In this document: piece after piece, positions 47,103 to 59,300 of the stretch
Layout of the letters: the number at the start of each line of letters is the position of its first letter
Numbering within the stretch: position 1 is the stretch's first letter
Assembly (NCBI GenBank): GCA_021397835.1
Contig: JAJFZO010000234.1
Span: 2,553,001 to 2,617,000, forward strand
Length of the DNA: 64,000 nucleotides
Direction of reading: 5' to 3'
DNA from: Moringa oleifera
Taxonomy: Eukaryota > Streptophyta > Magnoliopsida > Brassicales > Moringaceae
The notes under the pieces: generated by a model
What the model was told of the DNA's origin: nothing
What the model saw: only the letters and a program-made list of their open reading frames with translations
Database searches by the model: none
Program-made: the position numbers and the translations under genes

Positions 47103-48785
47103 TGGACTCTCTAGGTAGATGGACCTTCCAGGAATGAAGCAAAAGAGGTCGAAATCATCATTTGTAGATCGATGGAGGTAAAGATACAGTTAGCGGTAGA
47201 TATTCAATTTAAAGCCTGAAATAATGAAGTTGAGTACGAGGCCTTAATTGTTGGGCTGCAGCTAGCCGAAAAGATCAAAATAAGGCACCTCCAAGTGTTC
47301 AACGATTCACTTTTGGTAGTCTGATAGACAAAGGGCGAGTATGAGGCTCGAGGTGAGAGAATGAGCAAGTACCTAGGGAAGGTGAAAGAACTACTCCAAG
47401 TTTTCGAGGATGTGACGGTAAAGCATGTTCAGTAGATAGAAAACATAGTTGCAGACAACCTATCCAAACTCAAGGTGAAGCTCGACAGATTATCTAGGGA
47501 CAAAATTTACAAGGAAGTCTTATCATACCTACCATTAAGGAAGTGGAGGTGTCCCCGGTTGACACTCAATCCATTTGGATGGATCCAATTAGAGAATACT
47601 TAAAAACGGTATAGTCCCTGAAGATCCAAAGAGGCCCAAAGACAACGGCATCAAGACAACCTTTTATTATATGATGAATGGGTAGCTCTTTCCAAAATCA
47701 TTCACATGGCCATTGCTTAAGTGCTTGGCCTCGGATGAGCAGGATTATGTCCTAAGGGAGGAACATGAAAGAATCTACAGCAATTATATAGGGGGTTCCA
47801 CCACAAGCTTCTACGGTAAGGATATTTTTGGCCTACCTCTTGAGGGTGTATGCTTAAATGTTCGTTAGGAAATGTACTTAGTGCTAAATTCACGTAAGCA
47901 TCCCAAGAGCCCCAACCATAACATTGACGAGCCTATGTAGCCCATGTACGTTTGCATAATGGGGAATCGACCTCATCGAGCCATTTTCTGTCACCACTGG
48001 GTAGATGAAGTTCGTTGTTGTTGCGGTTGACTATTTCACTAAGTGGGTGAAAAGCTAAGGCCTTATTGCAGATCACCCAATAGAGAGCATGGGATTTCAT
48101 ATGGAAAGACATAGTTTGTAGGTACGACATCTCTTGAGTCTTAGTCTCTGATAATGACACGTAGTTTCAAGGAGCTTAGCTTATAGCAAGGTGCAAGCAA
48201 CTGGCATTGAATAGAAGGTCACTTCTATAGCCCATCCCCAGACAAACGACCAATGTGAAGCTGCCAACAGAATCATACCTAAGGTCCTCACTACGCATTT
48301 AGAAAATGCAGAAAAGCTGTTGGGCAGATGACCTCCCTGGAGTGTCGTAGGCCTGTAGGACTACCATGAATAAAGCGACTGGAGAGTTTCCCTTCTCTTT
48401 AGCATTTAGAACAAAGGTCATCATCTCAGTAGAAATTGGCTTCACTTCGTTGAGAATTGAACTCTTCTATCCTTCCACCAATGACAAAAAACTTTGGGTG
48501 AATTTGGACCTATTGGAAGAAGTTAGGGATGGAGCCCGGGTGAGAATAGTCGCCATTCAACAGGTTGTGGCAAAATACTACAATTAGAAGGTTTGCCTTT
48601 GAGAGTTCAAGGCAGGATGGTTAGTGCTTAACAAATTGGAGATGTCAGATACCGGAGCCAAGAAAAAGGTCCCCCAAATTTATGGAAGGCCCTTACCAGA
48701 TTGTCAAACAACTTCATGCAGGGACATACTGCCTATCCACGATGCAAGGACAAAAAGTTTTGAGGAGATGGAACACCGATGTTTG
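47103..48785 (+). mobile_element. Tat-type Ty3/gypsy pol relic (RNase H and integrase)
   Basis: At 47103-47473 one frame with three or more stops reads as an RNase H: WTL-stop-VDGPSRNEAKEVEIII, then NNEVEYEALIVGLQLAEKIK and VFNDSLLVV, and ends IENIVADNLSKL. The VDGxSN … EAEYEALIAGLxLA form is the archaeal-type RNase H carried by Tat elements. From about 47950 to 48590 broken frames follow the integrase core (DYFTKWVEAxA, IVCRxxIxxVLVSDNDT) and its distal part, FPFSLAFRTKVIISVEIGF and LWVNLDLLEEVRDGARVRI. The C-terminal tail GPYQIVKQLHAGTYCL … RRWNTDV ends near 48780. Many lesions make it long dead. Confidence 0.8.
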
Positions 48786-49390
48786 ATGAAATATGTACAT
48801 GTTACACACACATTCTATGAGTGGACAATCAATTTGATGAAATATAAATAAATATTAAAGAAATGTACCATCTTAACCAAAAAAGCACAAATCTTTAGTT
48901 CAATTTGGGATTCTTTTTTCCATTTGTTCGTTTTGAGCAAGTAACATATGTAGCTGTAGAAGACAATATGATGTCCCTTAATTATAGTTTTTAAATCCAC
49001 AAATTTTATTCTTTAATATTTCATATCATCTTTATGTGTTTGAGGTGTCACAAAGTGAGCAAAGAGAAAAAGGGAAAATGGAGTGCATTGGCGGTTTAGA
49101 AGAAAGAAAATTGTACATCCCCTTTTTATAACCCAAAGGCATTTTTGTGTTTATTATTTACATTTGTGCTAAAAAAAATTATGAAAATTGGTAATTTCAA
49201 AAGAGAGAGAAATTTTTTTAAGTCACTTTGGGACCACTTTCCTTATTTTTTACTAATGATTTATTTTGATTGCACGTTACGTTAATAATTAATTTTATAA
49301 AAATTTTAACTAATTGAATGAGTTTAGTCAGCAGTATAATTCATTGGATATATTAACTGGCTCCTTTCAATTGAATTTGTTGGGCACATG
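48786..49390. other. Intergenic sequence upstream of GOT1-type gene
   Basis: AT-rich, with no gene recognised. Promoter elements for the following gene should lie at the right-hand end, but no clear TATA box was picked out. Confidence 0.4.
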
Positions 49391-49399
49391 CGTGGTCTA

Positions 49400-49555
49400 T
49401 TTATAAACACTCCGAATCAAAAAAACAAGTTTTACCGATGGGCTCTTTTTCTCCGGTTGGCTTTTAGCCTAACGGGCAAGATTTGGCATTCGATTTTGAA
49501 TCTTCAGAAACCCCTGCGGTTTACTGCCTCACTTCCTGCTGATTCGTGCTCTGTG
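49400..49555 (+). other. Probable 5' UTR exon of GOT1-type gene
   Basis: Sequence ending gattcgtgctctgtg|gtaact offers a consensus donor at 49556-49557. The next exon, with acceptor at 50633-50634, carries the start codon 59 nt in. The upstream exon is non-coding and its start is not fixed. Confidence 0.4.
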
Positions 49556-50693
49556 GTAACTCTCTCTCTCTCATTGTGTCTGTTTGTCGTACAGTTTAGC
49601 TTATTTTTGTTTTCCCTTTGGTTTCTTCTCCTGGAAAGTTCTATTAATTTTAATTCAGTATTTCTATAAACGGTTCCCTAATATTAGATGAGTAATGAAC
49701 TCCTGTCAAATTCCTCTTTCAAGTTCTTTGATAAAGCAAGGCGATTTGATAGACTAAGCTCAGTATTCCTGGTAGCCTTAGCTTTTAGGTTTTTACTTAT
49801 TTGTGGAGAATTATGGCTTTCTTGAACCTGTCTCAGATTCGAAAACCTTTTCTCACCACTAACTCAATGGAATTTACCGGTCGCTTGATCTTTATTAGAT
49901 TAACACCGAGATGTTCAATTATATAGATGCCCCTTTAGGTTGAATAATGATTAGATCTCATTAATTTCCTGGAAATACTATGTTTGGATGCCATCTGATA
50001 TAATCTGCAGAATTGTTTATCCTACGTTTTCTCATCATATTAAAATAAAGTAAACAGAGCCTAGCAAATTGTGAGTTATAAGTTAATGAAATCCAGGAAG
50101 TCGTTGGCTAGATCCTAATTGTAGAATGATGAAATTGCTGATTGAGTAATGAATTTTGTCTTATAAATATTTTCTTTTTGTTAAAGTTTATGTAGTTTAC
50201 CAATGAAAATTCAATTTATATACTGAGATATGGTCTGAACTGTACAAAAAGGAGATTCTAAGCGCTTACTTCCAATATCGAATTAAAAACTAGGATTTGG
50301 AATTGCTCGTAGGCACTAATGGAAACTTCAAAGGGTAAGACGAGCTCGGAACAGTTTCTAGACTCTGGTCTTATGGGCGTAGTATTTGATAATTCATTTA
50401 GATTTCCAGTTTTCTTGGATATTTGTTTATTTTTGCTACAATACAGATATCTGTGAATGACCACCGCTTGAGGTTATTTTATTTCTTGGTCATCTATACC
50501 TTTTTGTTGCATATTTCTTCTTAAAATAGCTTTTAATCTATTGCATCTTCAACCACTTCCGGTAGCATTCACTTTTGGAATGTTTAATTTGCCTAATATA
50601 GTTTATTCTTATTTTGACTTGTAATTTATTGCAGTTTGTTGGTAGGTCCCACCTCTTCACTCTGATGAACATATTGTGACTAGAGTCATCAAG

Positions 50694-53600
50694 ATGGTGT
50701 ATGAAATAAATGAGCAAAAGAGTAAGCATCACTTGCGAATATATAAGTATCCATTTCCAGGAGTGCACATTCATGCAGATTACTCTTAGTTCTTGCACTA
50801 ATTAGTGTTTGCATGATGACATTGACTATATATTTACATGCCAGGCTCTATTTCTTGCATATCTTACCCTCTTTTTGCTTAATATGGACTTATGGAAAGG
50901 ATTAGACAAAACCATCTGTCTCAAACATTTTTTCCACGGTGATGTGAGTTTACTATTTATTATTTTGATAAAATTTTCAGAAAACATCTCCGGCCTCATT
51001 GTCTTTATAACATACTAACTTGTTTTAGATATGAAGGCTATTTCTTGATTGTGTTCTCAAAGATTTTGAGATTCTTCCCGGGAAAGGGATCAAAGAGACT
51101 CTAACTTTACAAGATTGGTTGGAGCAACTAGACATGTTTCAAGTATGGCATTGTGCATCAGTGACCTATTCTATTTTTGAAATACAATATATCTCATTGA
51201 GAAATCTCATATTCTTTTCGACATTGCTTATTGTCTGTTTTTCGTTTGCACATGTTTATTTATGTGGAACCTTTTTTTTTTCTTTTGGCCTGATGCATGT
51301 GCATGCACATATAGACATGTTGGCTTTTCTATTGTATAGGGATGTAGAAACACAATTGCTGCTGATGTAGTTAGATTTTAGGATGTTATTTTACAGCATA
51401 TAATAATTATGTGATCAGCAAGATGCTGTTTGCTCTTAGCCTTTAGCTAATTGATCAGCGAATGGATTTTTGGATTATGCTTATAATGTTAGTCTTTCTT
51501 AATTTCTCTAGCATCCTTTTCTCCTTTATTTCTCTGTTTTGATCTCATTGCTAACTCCACGTTTTGGTAATAATGATATACAGGGAGTGTACAAACTAGC
51601 ATTCAGCTCTACTTAACTGATAATTCCTGAATCTCTCAAAAATTAAAGTCATTTTTATCCTTAAATTTAAAGGCAAAAGGATGTTGCTGGGCTTGTAGTG
51701 AGATACTGCAGCAGGGAATATATGAGCTTATATTTGACTGAATCTAAACAGAAATCAAGGTTCAACTAGGAGAGTGATTTTTTATTTTTTATTTTTCTGT
51801 TCCTGGTTCTTTAGGTGATAAACACAGCTTGAAGTAAAAGTTTTTCGAACACATGATTTGCTTCTCTGATATGTTGATGCACTGACCAATAAAGCTTCTG
51901 GTTTAGCTGTGCAATTTGTTAAAATTGATAAAATATTGGACTCATTTACCTCTTTTCTGTCTTCCTTTTGTATGTTAGTCTTTAATAATTGAAGTTGGCT
52001 TTTAACTTAGAAATTTTGGCTTTAATATGTAGAGGTTGGATTGGGTCTCATTGGTTTTGGCATCTTTTTCTCATTTCTTGGTGTAATTCTCTTCTTCGAC
52101 AGAGGTTTACTTGCTCTGGGCAATGTAAGGCTTTCTTCCTTGTTTAAGATTTTTGGAGAAGTATATTATTTTTTCTGGTTGAATTTTTAAGATACAAGTT
52201 ATGGTCTTCTAACCTTCTCTCATTTGGTGATCAGATATTTTGCTTAACAGGTGTAGCAATTTTGCTAGGTTGGCAGTCTACTTTGAAACTTTTTACAAGC
52301 AGAACAAACTACAAGGTATGACATGAATAAGATTCAATGAAGGGAATAGAACTATGATTCTCTTCAAGACTACCATTTTCAGTTCAATAGTCTGAGAGAT
52401 TTATTCATATCTGGTGCTTGAAATCTTAGAGATAAGACAATACTGCAAATAGCGTTTTAATATAGGTTATAACATATACGGGAATCTAAGAACTTCCCTA
52501 TTTCTTTCTACTTAAGCTGACACCTCAACTTTGACAAAGTAAGGGGGTTGCTTGGCCGCTTGGAGAATATTAGGAACATCCTGGGGCAAGATTGATTACT
52601 TGTAGCAGTTCGAGATTTGCCTTCAAGCTTTAAAATGCTGGATAATAAGAAACTGTTGACCAAGATTTGCAACCAAGAAATGTGGGTGATGGAATGGGGT
52701 ATAAGTTGGGTTCTAAATGACTTTTTTAAGTTCTTCCAAATTCTTAAGCAATTTATCTCTCACACTTTCACTCTAGTATTTGATAACTGCATTGCAAATT
52801 ACAATTTTCTCTATTGTTTGATAGCTTAATTTTAAAGAGTATCTTTTAAAGTAAATAGAAGGGAAGACAAAATGCAAACTTAGTTATTAAGTGGTTTGGC
52901 CAACCACCTATGTACACTCCAAGCTTCTGTGCAAGCTTGAGGTTTTCTGCCATCAAAGTTTTGGCTGAACTCCCACTTGAAATTTTCTTGCTTGATGCCT
53001 CACTAGGAGTTTCAAGCCTCTTCAAGGTGACAAATGCACCATGTCACAATCACAAAACTCACAGCTTTTGCCGCAAGATAATAAGAATAACTCTCTTACT
53101 AATAAATGTTGCAATATGATCTCACTCCTTAAGATTGTTCAAGTAAGAGATGATATGAAATATGAGCTTTTGGAATGTAATCAATGTTCAAGATGATTTT
53201 TGGAACTTAGGGAAATGTAATAATTGTCTCTTAAATGCTCACTGTGCTCCCGCTTTTCACTAAGAGTGATACTACTGCCATCAGATATAATTGAGATGCA
53301 TTAAATGTAGTTCTAACATAGATCTTACAAAAACACGGGACATCTAGTGCACCTAATGTTAGACACCCATTTTGAAACGAAATTTTAAAATTCTCTTAAA
53401 TCAGTCATTATTTTAATGAATAGTAGTCATATGGTTCTACCACCAAGTCGCCCACAGACATTCTACAAGCACTGGTTGTTTGGTCGTCTGGTTTAAGCAG
53501 AGTTACCTGGAATTCTTTTCTGTGAGAACTCATTTGGTTGAAAATTTCCTGCTTTGTTGTACTTATTTGATATTTCTTGTAATTTGCATAGCAGGTTTTA

Positions 53601-56032
53601 AGGTTAAGAATGACTAAAAGTGCAACCAATCTATAGAGGAGGACTTGGGATTAAATCTTTTGCTCTTTTAGTAATGTTATCTTAGTGAAATAACTATGGA
53701 GATTTATGGTAGAAAAGCGAAATATTTGGAGAAGGTTAGTGGAAGCTAAATATGGGGTAATGGACGGTGGATCGAAAATGATGGTGGGTAGGGAAATTTA
53801 TTGCACCAGTGTTTGGAAGGCCATTAGAAAAGGATGCAAGGAGTTTGAGCCATTAAAGGGGTTCAAAATTGGAATGGGTGACTCAATTAAATTTTGATAC
53901 GACTATTGGAGTGGGGATAGGTCTCTTATTGAGATATTTTTGGACATTTTCTAACTTGCTTGTAGTAAGGATGCATGAGTAAGTGATCATGTACGATAGA
54001 AGGGGGGTGAAATGTGTTGGGATGTTGGATTTAGGAGGGAAGCGCATGATTGGGGGATCATGCTCTTTAGGGAGTTTTTGGAGCACATTTTTTTACTCAA
54101 AACCAGATTTGAGTAGGGAGGATAAGGAGAGGGGAGATAAGGGGGAGTAAGTTCTCGGCGAAATCCTTCTTTAGGTGGATAGTGGCAGCCCGAGGAAGTA
54201 AGGAGGAGAAGTGGTTACCCTGAAAACTAATTTGGAAGGTGGATGTACCGGGTGGCTTTTTTTACATGAGAGGCAGCTCAAGGTAAACTGCTAGCTCTTG
54301 ACAATTTATAGAAAAGAGGATTGTCCCTAACTAATAGACGCTTCTAGTGGAAAGAGCAAATTGAGACAGTGAACCGCTTGTTAATTTGGTGTAATTGGAC
54401 TACACAAATATGGGAGAGTATGCTTGCTTTACTGGGTCAAGATTGGGTGGTTTCCAGCTCGGTGGCTGTTGAAATAAGTGCTTGAGCCTGTATTAAATCT
54501 GCCAGTTAAAGTAGAAGGCTTACTGCATTGATTTTCCTTCTTATTTTTTGGTTAGTGTAGGAAGAGAGGAATATAAAGCCTTTTAATGGGTGAAAATAGC
54601 TTTTAGAGTGGTTAGGAGTAGGTGGATTCATACCATAAAAACTTTTCGGGATGGGAAATTCTTTTGTACATGAGGAGGACTTTGTAGAATTTTTACATGT
54701 CCTTACCTCTAGGTAGAAACTAACTTTGTGTACATAGGTGTCACCCCGTTGGTGCCTTTATAGTTAATGTGAACATACTACTCTGTTTATGGTTAAAAAA
54801 AGAAAGTAAAAATGATTAAAAGAAATGTATGGATAAGTGTATGCTTGTAAGTTTCTACATTTTCTGTCTCTTGAGGTCTAACATTTTTTTTTATCAGACT
54901 TGAGTGTAACAGTTTAAAGGAGACTGTATATTTCATAGTTAACTGTTGATGTCATTAGCTTTTAGTGTATTCAATTTGCTTCAAGCTTCAATTAGATGGA
55001 TGGTTCCTTTGACTTCCTCTTGATTTCTTCCGACTTCTTTTATCTTCATTTCTTTATTGCCCTTCAACATGAGTTTCTTGTAGTGATTGGTATTGTAAAT
55101 GACTTTTCTATTTTTTCATCAGACTCTAAATTAATCGATATTATATGCAACGGTTTGTGATCTTTGAAGCCTTGGGCCTACAGGGACCTTCAAAAATATA
55201 AGTGGGAGGCAACTAATTTGTGTATTCCTGGTTGACTCAGCTAGAGTGGGATGCTTCCCTGTTTTCACCTGTGCTGCTCTGATGCCACAAAATTTGCCCT
55301 TCCACATTTGTTTTTTCATTCAACTTCATCATTGTCCTCTTTTGCAGCCACAAAGAAACCAGAGATTTGTTAGTATCTAGTAGTTAATTGCTCATGATGG
55401 GGTTCCTGAACTTGATTTCCTTATTGGTTGCATAGCTTCCATGTGATGAAGCATTCTTTGATAGTCAATTTGGACGTTAATCTTTTATTGACTTAAAATA
55501 CTTCTTTATTTGATTAGAGCGCAATGCTTTTGCATATAGTTAGAGAGGTAAATACTCTTTCTCGGTTGCCCCCTTTTTTCTCAACCATTTTTAAAGATAT
55601 CTTAGGGCCTTAGCCTGGAAATTTACTTTTTGCTATGAGTTCTGATTATGTTTTTGATTCTCAATAGAAAGATAAAACTACATATCAGAATTTTACCAGA
55701 ACAGTGTCCTATGATTGATTGATCTGGGATGGATGCTGACACTATTTGACTTTTGTGCATTTCTTTTCAGGGCACTGCTGCTTTTCTTTTGGGGCTGTTT
55801 TTCATATTTGTTCGTTGGCCAATAGTTGGTATTATCTTGGAAATATATGGGTGCATTGTCTTGTTTGGGTTAGTTTCTAATTTCAGGCAAACTCTGAACT
55901 AGATAATCTATTTAACACCACTTCTAAAATCTGTTGTATTCGTGCTTCTCATTTAGTGGATTCTGGCCATCTGTCAAGATGTTCCTTTATCAGATTCCGT
56001 TTCTTGGATGGATTTTGCGGTATCCTGTTATG
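50694..56032 (+). CDS. GOT1: GOT1-family vesicle transport protein (last exon not found)
   Basis: Five coding exons join in frame: 50694-50721, 52033-52124, 52235-52315, 55771-55868 and 55957-56032, giving 125 codons. The start is MVYEINEQK. Four hydrophobic segments follow: GLGLIGFGIFFSFLGVILFF, IFCLTGVAILLGW, AAFLLGLFFIFVRWP and IVGIILEIYGCIVLFGGFW, then VKMFLYQIPFLGWILRYPVM. These match Got1/Sft2-family proteins, small tetraspan membrane proteins of ER-Golgi transport vesicles; in rice a GOT1 homologue is needed for ER export of storage proteins. Family members run to about 140 residues, so a short last exon of about 15 codons is expected after the donor at 56033. None was found before 64000. 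The introns hold one truncated and one near-complete LINE. The gene may continue beyond the window or may have lost its end. Confidence 0.88.
51028..51142 (+). other. Unexplained coding-like stretch in GOT1 intron
   Basis: Within the first coding intron of the GOT1-type gene, the frame from 51033 reads RLFLDCVLKDFEILPGKGIK then ETLTLQDWLEQLDMFQ, which looks like real protein rather than random AT-rich translation. A stop lies just upstream in that frame. It may be an exon fragment of another gene or of a transposon. I do not recognise the family. Confidence 0.3.
52860..53400. repeat. Possible retroelement-derived sequence in GOT1 intron
   Basis: ttaagtggtttggccaacca followed by cctatgtacactccaagctt resembles the acgtggttcggcc…cctacgtccac motif often found near plant LTR retroelement ends; a related sequence is at 42175-42225. 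No termini were found. Confidence 0.3.
53706..54815 (+). mobile_element. 5'-truncated L1-type LINE fragment
   Basis: In the third coding intron of the GOT1-type gene. Broken frames read IWRRLVEAKYGVMDGGSKMM, VWKAIRKGCKEF, then WGIMLFREFLEHIFLL, VAFFT-stop-EAAQGKLLALDNL and ETVNRLLIWCNWTTQIWESM. This is the RT C-terminal region and zf-RVT part of plant LINE ORF2 (AKYG…VWKxIxKG; FFxWEAxxGKxLTLDxLxKRG). The last ~30 bases are A-rich (ttaaaaaaagaaagtaaaaa), consistent with the 3' end. Only about 1.1 kb of an original 5-6 kb remains. Confidence 0.8.
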
Positions 56033-56305
56033 GTAAGTTATATTGATGTTCTTTTCATTCTTAAAGCATGCTTTATTTTTCTCTGGTTGTGATTGACATG
56101 TTCACTTGATTTAACAATAAGTGCTTCAAATGATAAGGTTTGCCTGTTATTTGAAGTTTCTTTTCTTTGATCATTCCAAGCATGAAGAACAGACCTGTAG
56201 AATGTAGCTAGTTTTTGGTTATAGTTTGAAGCTGCTATAGTACCGCTGTATGTTGCATTTAAACACATGCGAATACTCAATGAGGAGATGGCCATAAATT
56301 TGTTT

Positions 56306-56322
56306 TGAATGTATGTGATACT
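56306..56322. repeat. Left target-site duplication of LINE
   Basis: TGAATGTATGTGATACT, identical over 17 bp to 61290-61306 at the other end of the LINE. Confidence 0.93.
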
Positions 56323-59300
56323 TGTTTTTTTTTTTTTGTTTTTTTTTTGAGTAGAAACAAAATGGTATATTTATTAATTACAATGCACCAAGGGGGTGCA
56401 ACCTTTCTACAATTATAGTTAGTTAATTTTTTGATGTTTGGAACTCTACAAAATCAAGTAAGTCTTCTCATTTACAGAAACACTACCTATCTCCCATAAT
56501 TTCAAAAAGCACAGCCATTGCCTTCCCATCAAATGCCTTTTGATTTCTCTCCTTCCATATCAACCGTATGATCAAAGCGGTATTTTCCTCACCGCTTTCT
56601 TTTTCTCTTTTTGCTTCTGCAGACCAGGCTAGGCCAAAATTTCTCCTTCCACTGATTCACAGCTGCCCAGAAAACACCCAGCATTGACATGGCAACCTTC
56701 CAAAGCTGTTTGGACTAATCCATGAAAATATGATATACTGATTCCTCTTTCTGTTTGCACAACAAACACCGACTTACCACTTTAATACCCCTCATTTGCA
56801 GATCTTCTATTGTGAGAAGCTTCCCCTTTATTGCTTCCCAGAGAAAGAAAGCTACTGTAGTAGGGATGCCCCCTCTTCCATATGAATTTCCATGGGTGGT
56901 GTACTGCAGCATCTGATTTGCATAATGCTCTAAGATACTCTTTCAGTGTGAAATTCCCCTCATCACCTTTTCCTTTGTCCAGATCGCCGTCATTTAAATT
57001 TGGATCTACTTTGGCTATGTAGATTTTGTTGCAAAAAGCCTCCAGTTGCCCATTTGCTAATCTTGTGCGTTCCTTCTGGAAACTACTTCCCAGTTCACCT
57101 CACATCCCTCTCCATCAACATAATCACTCACCAATGCTCTTTTATTGTTGGCCATGGCATAGATTGCTGGAAACTCCTCCCATAATGCTTTTTCACTGCA
57201 TTACCTGTTCGACTAGAATTTTACAAGCCTCCTGTTCCCACCTTAGAATCTGACCCATGGTTCAAATTGCTCCCATCCTCTCCGAATTACTTTCTATACA
57301 CCAGTCCCATAGCTCTCCCTTCCCCTTGTCGTCATCCACCTGCCTCTCATCTCCATATTTTGTCACCATCACTCCTCTTCACCCTCCGTCATTCTCCCTA
57401 GAAATCTCCAAAGCCATTTTCTTAATAATGCATTATTGAATATCTTGAGAGATTTAATCCCGAGTCCCTTTTTACCCATTGATTTTGTAACAACTTCTCA
57501 TTTAACTTGGTGAAATTTATGTGCATCACTTAGGTTGTCCCACAAGAACTCCCTTCGAACTCTTTCTATCACATTGGCCACTTCAGAATAATGACATGAA
57601 CTACACTGATAGATTTGGCAAAGTACTTTTAATTCGTGTAAGATGGACCCTTTTACATAGGTGTGACCTTTTCCAACTTGCTAACCTCCTCACCATTTTT
57701 TCAATTACCCTCTTACATTGAATTTTCTTTTTGTTTTGTTGCAAGAGGCAACCTGAGGTTGCGAACACTACATCCCATCAACTCAGCCAACCAACCTCCT
57801 TCCATTCCCTCCTTTACTGGAATTAATTCACTCTTCGCTAAGTTTACCTCAAGCCAGAAACTACCTCGAAGCCTAACAAGATACTCTCAAATTTTATCAT
57901 TTGCTCCTTGTCTCCACAAAAAATTGTTGTGTCATCTGTATAAAGGAGATGAGAGACCACTACCTGATGCCGTTGTTTGCCCACTTTGAATCTCTCAATT
58001 AGATCATCTAATTCTACTTTTGAGATCATTTATCAAGAGCTTCTATCACCACAATGAATAACAATGGTGACAATGGTCTCCCTGTCTTAACCCACTTGTT
58101 GATTTGACAAAACTAGTTGGGCTACAATTCACCATGTCTATGAATGACATTGAAGAGATACATGTAAATATCCACTTACACCATCTTTTCCCACACCGCA
58201 TTCTCCTTAACATATACATTAAAAAGTTCCAAGAAGCATGATCATAAGCGTTCTCCTTGTCCAACTCCTTTACTTTTTCACTTTCAAATGAAAATCCACC
58301 ACTTTTTTTGCAATTAGGACAACATCCAAATTTGTCTGTCTCTTAAAGGCATTTTGGTTTTGGCTTATGATTGTATCAACAATTTGTCTGAATCTGTTTG
58401 CTAAGACCTTGGCTAAGATTTTTAGATGTAGCTTGCCAATCTAATTGGTCTAAAATCCCTTATATTAGTTGCCCTCGCCTTCTTTGAGATCAAGACCAAA
58501 AACATGGAATTTAAAGAATTAACAAACTACGCAGAAGTGAAATTCTTCAACACCCTCATCACATCCTTTTTTTTTTTTTAACAATTTCTCAATGCTTTTG
58601 AAGGAAGGCCATTGTGAAGCTAGTCAATTTGGAGCTTTATCCCATCACAATTAAATAGTCCCACCCTTACCTCGTCCTCAAATCGTTTTTCTATTCTATT
58701 TTTTAAAATATTTTTGATGATCCTAGACTCCCATCCAACTTTGATCTTCGTTTTTCCTCTTTTGTATAGAGCTTTGCATACAACCTCATAATTTCTTCTT
58801 TCAACTAGTTAGTACCCTCTATCTCCTTCTCACCAATCTGTATTTTACTAATATAGTTATATCTTTAATGAGCATTTATTGCTTGATGAAAGAAACATGT
58901 ATCCCTATGTCGTACTTTGAGCCATAGCGCCTTAGATTTTTGCCTCCACATAATTTTGTCCATCTTAACCTATTTTGATAGCTCGGAACATGCCTTTCCT
59001 CTTCTAACCGGCACCTCCTTGGTTCCATCTCCCCTCGCAATGACTTGGTCCGCCTCTTGAATTTGCCTTCATAACTCTTTTTTGCCACTCACATTGTTAC
59101 CCTTCTTTTATTCCATTTTTTTTTTCTTTAACTTTTTTCAGCTTACTAGCTAACACATAGCTAGCATGATCCTTTAAATTCTCCCACAATTCCTTCATTA
59201 AAGCATATAAATCTTCCATTTTCAATCACATATTTTCAAACTTGAATTTTAACATGGCCTCTGTTGTATGCCCTCCATCTACATAGCAATCGAGTGATGA

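Noticed and set aside
53883..54086. Minus-strand 67-codon frame
   Set aside because: Antisense to the LINE fragment whose plus frame shows clear RT C-terminal motifs.
55074..55085. TTTCTTGTAGTG as a right-hand CACTA terminus
   Set aside because: It lies 35 kb from the left-type end, has no subterminal repeats beside it and no matching left end in the intron; a 12-base chance match is plausible.
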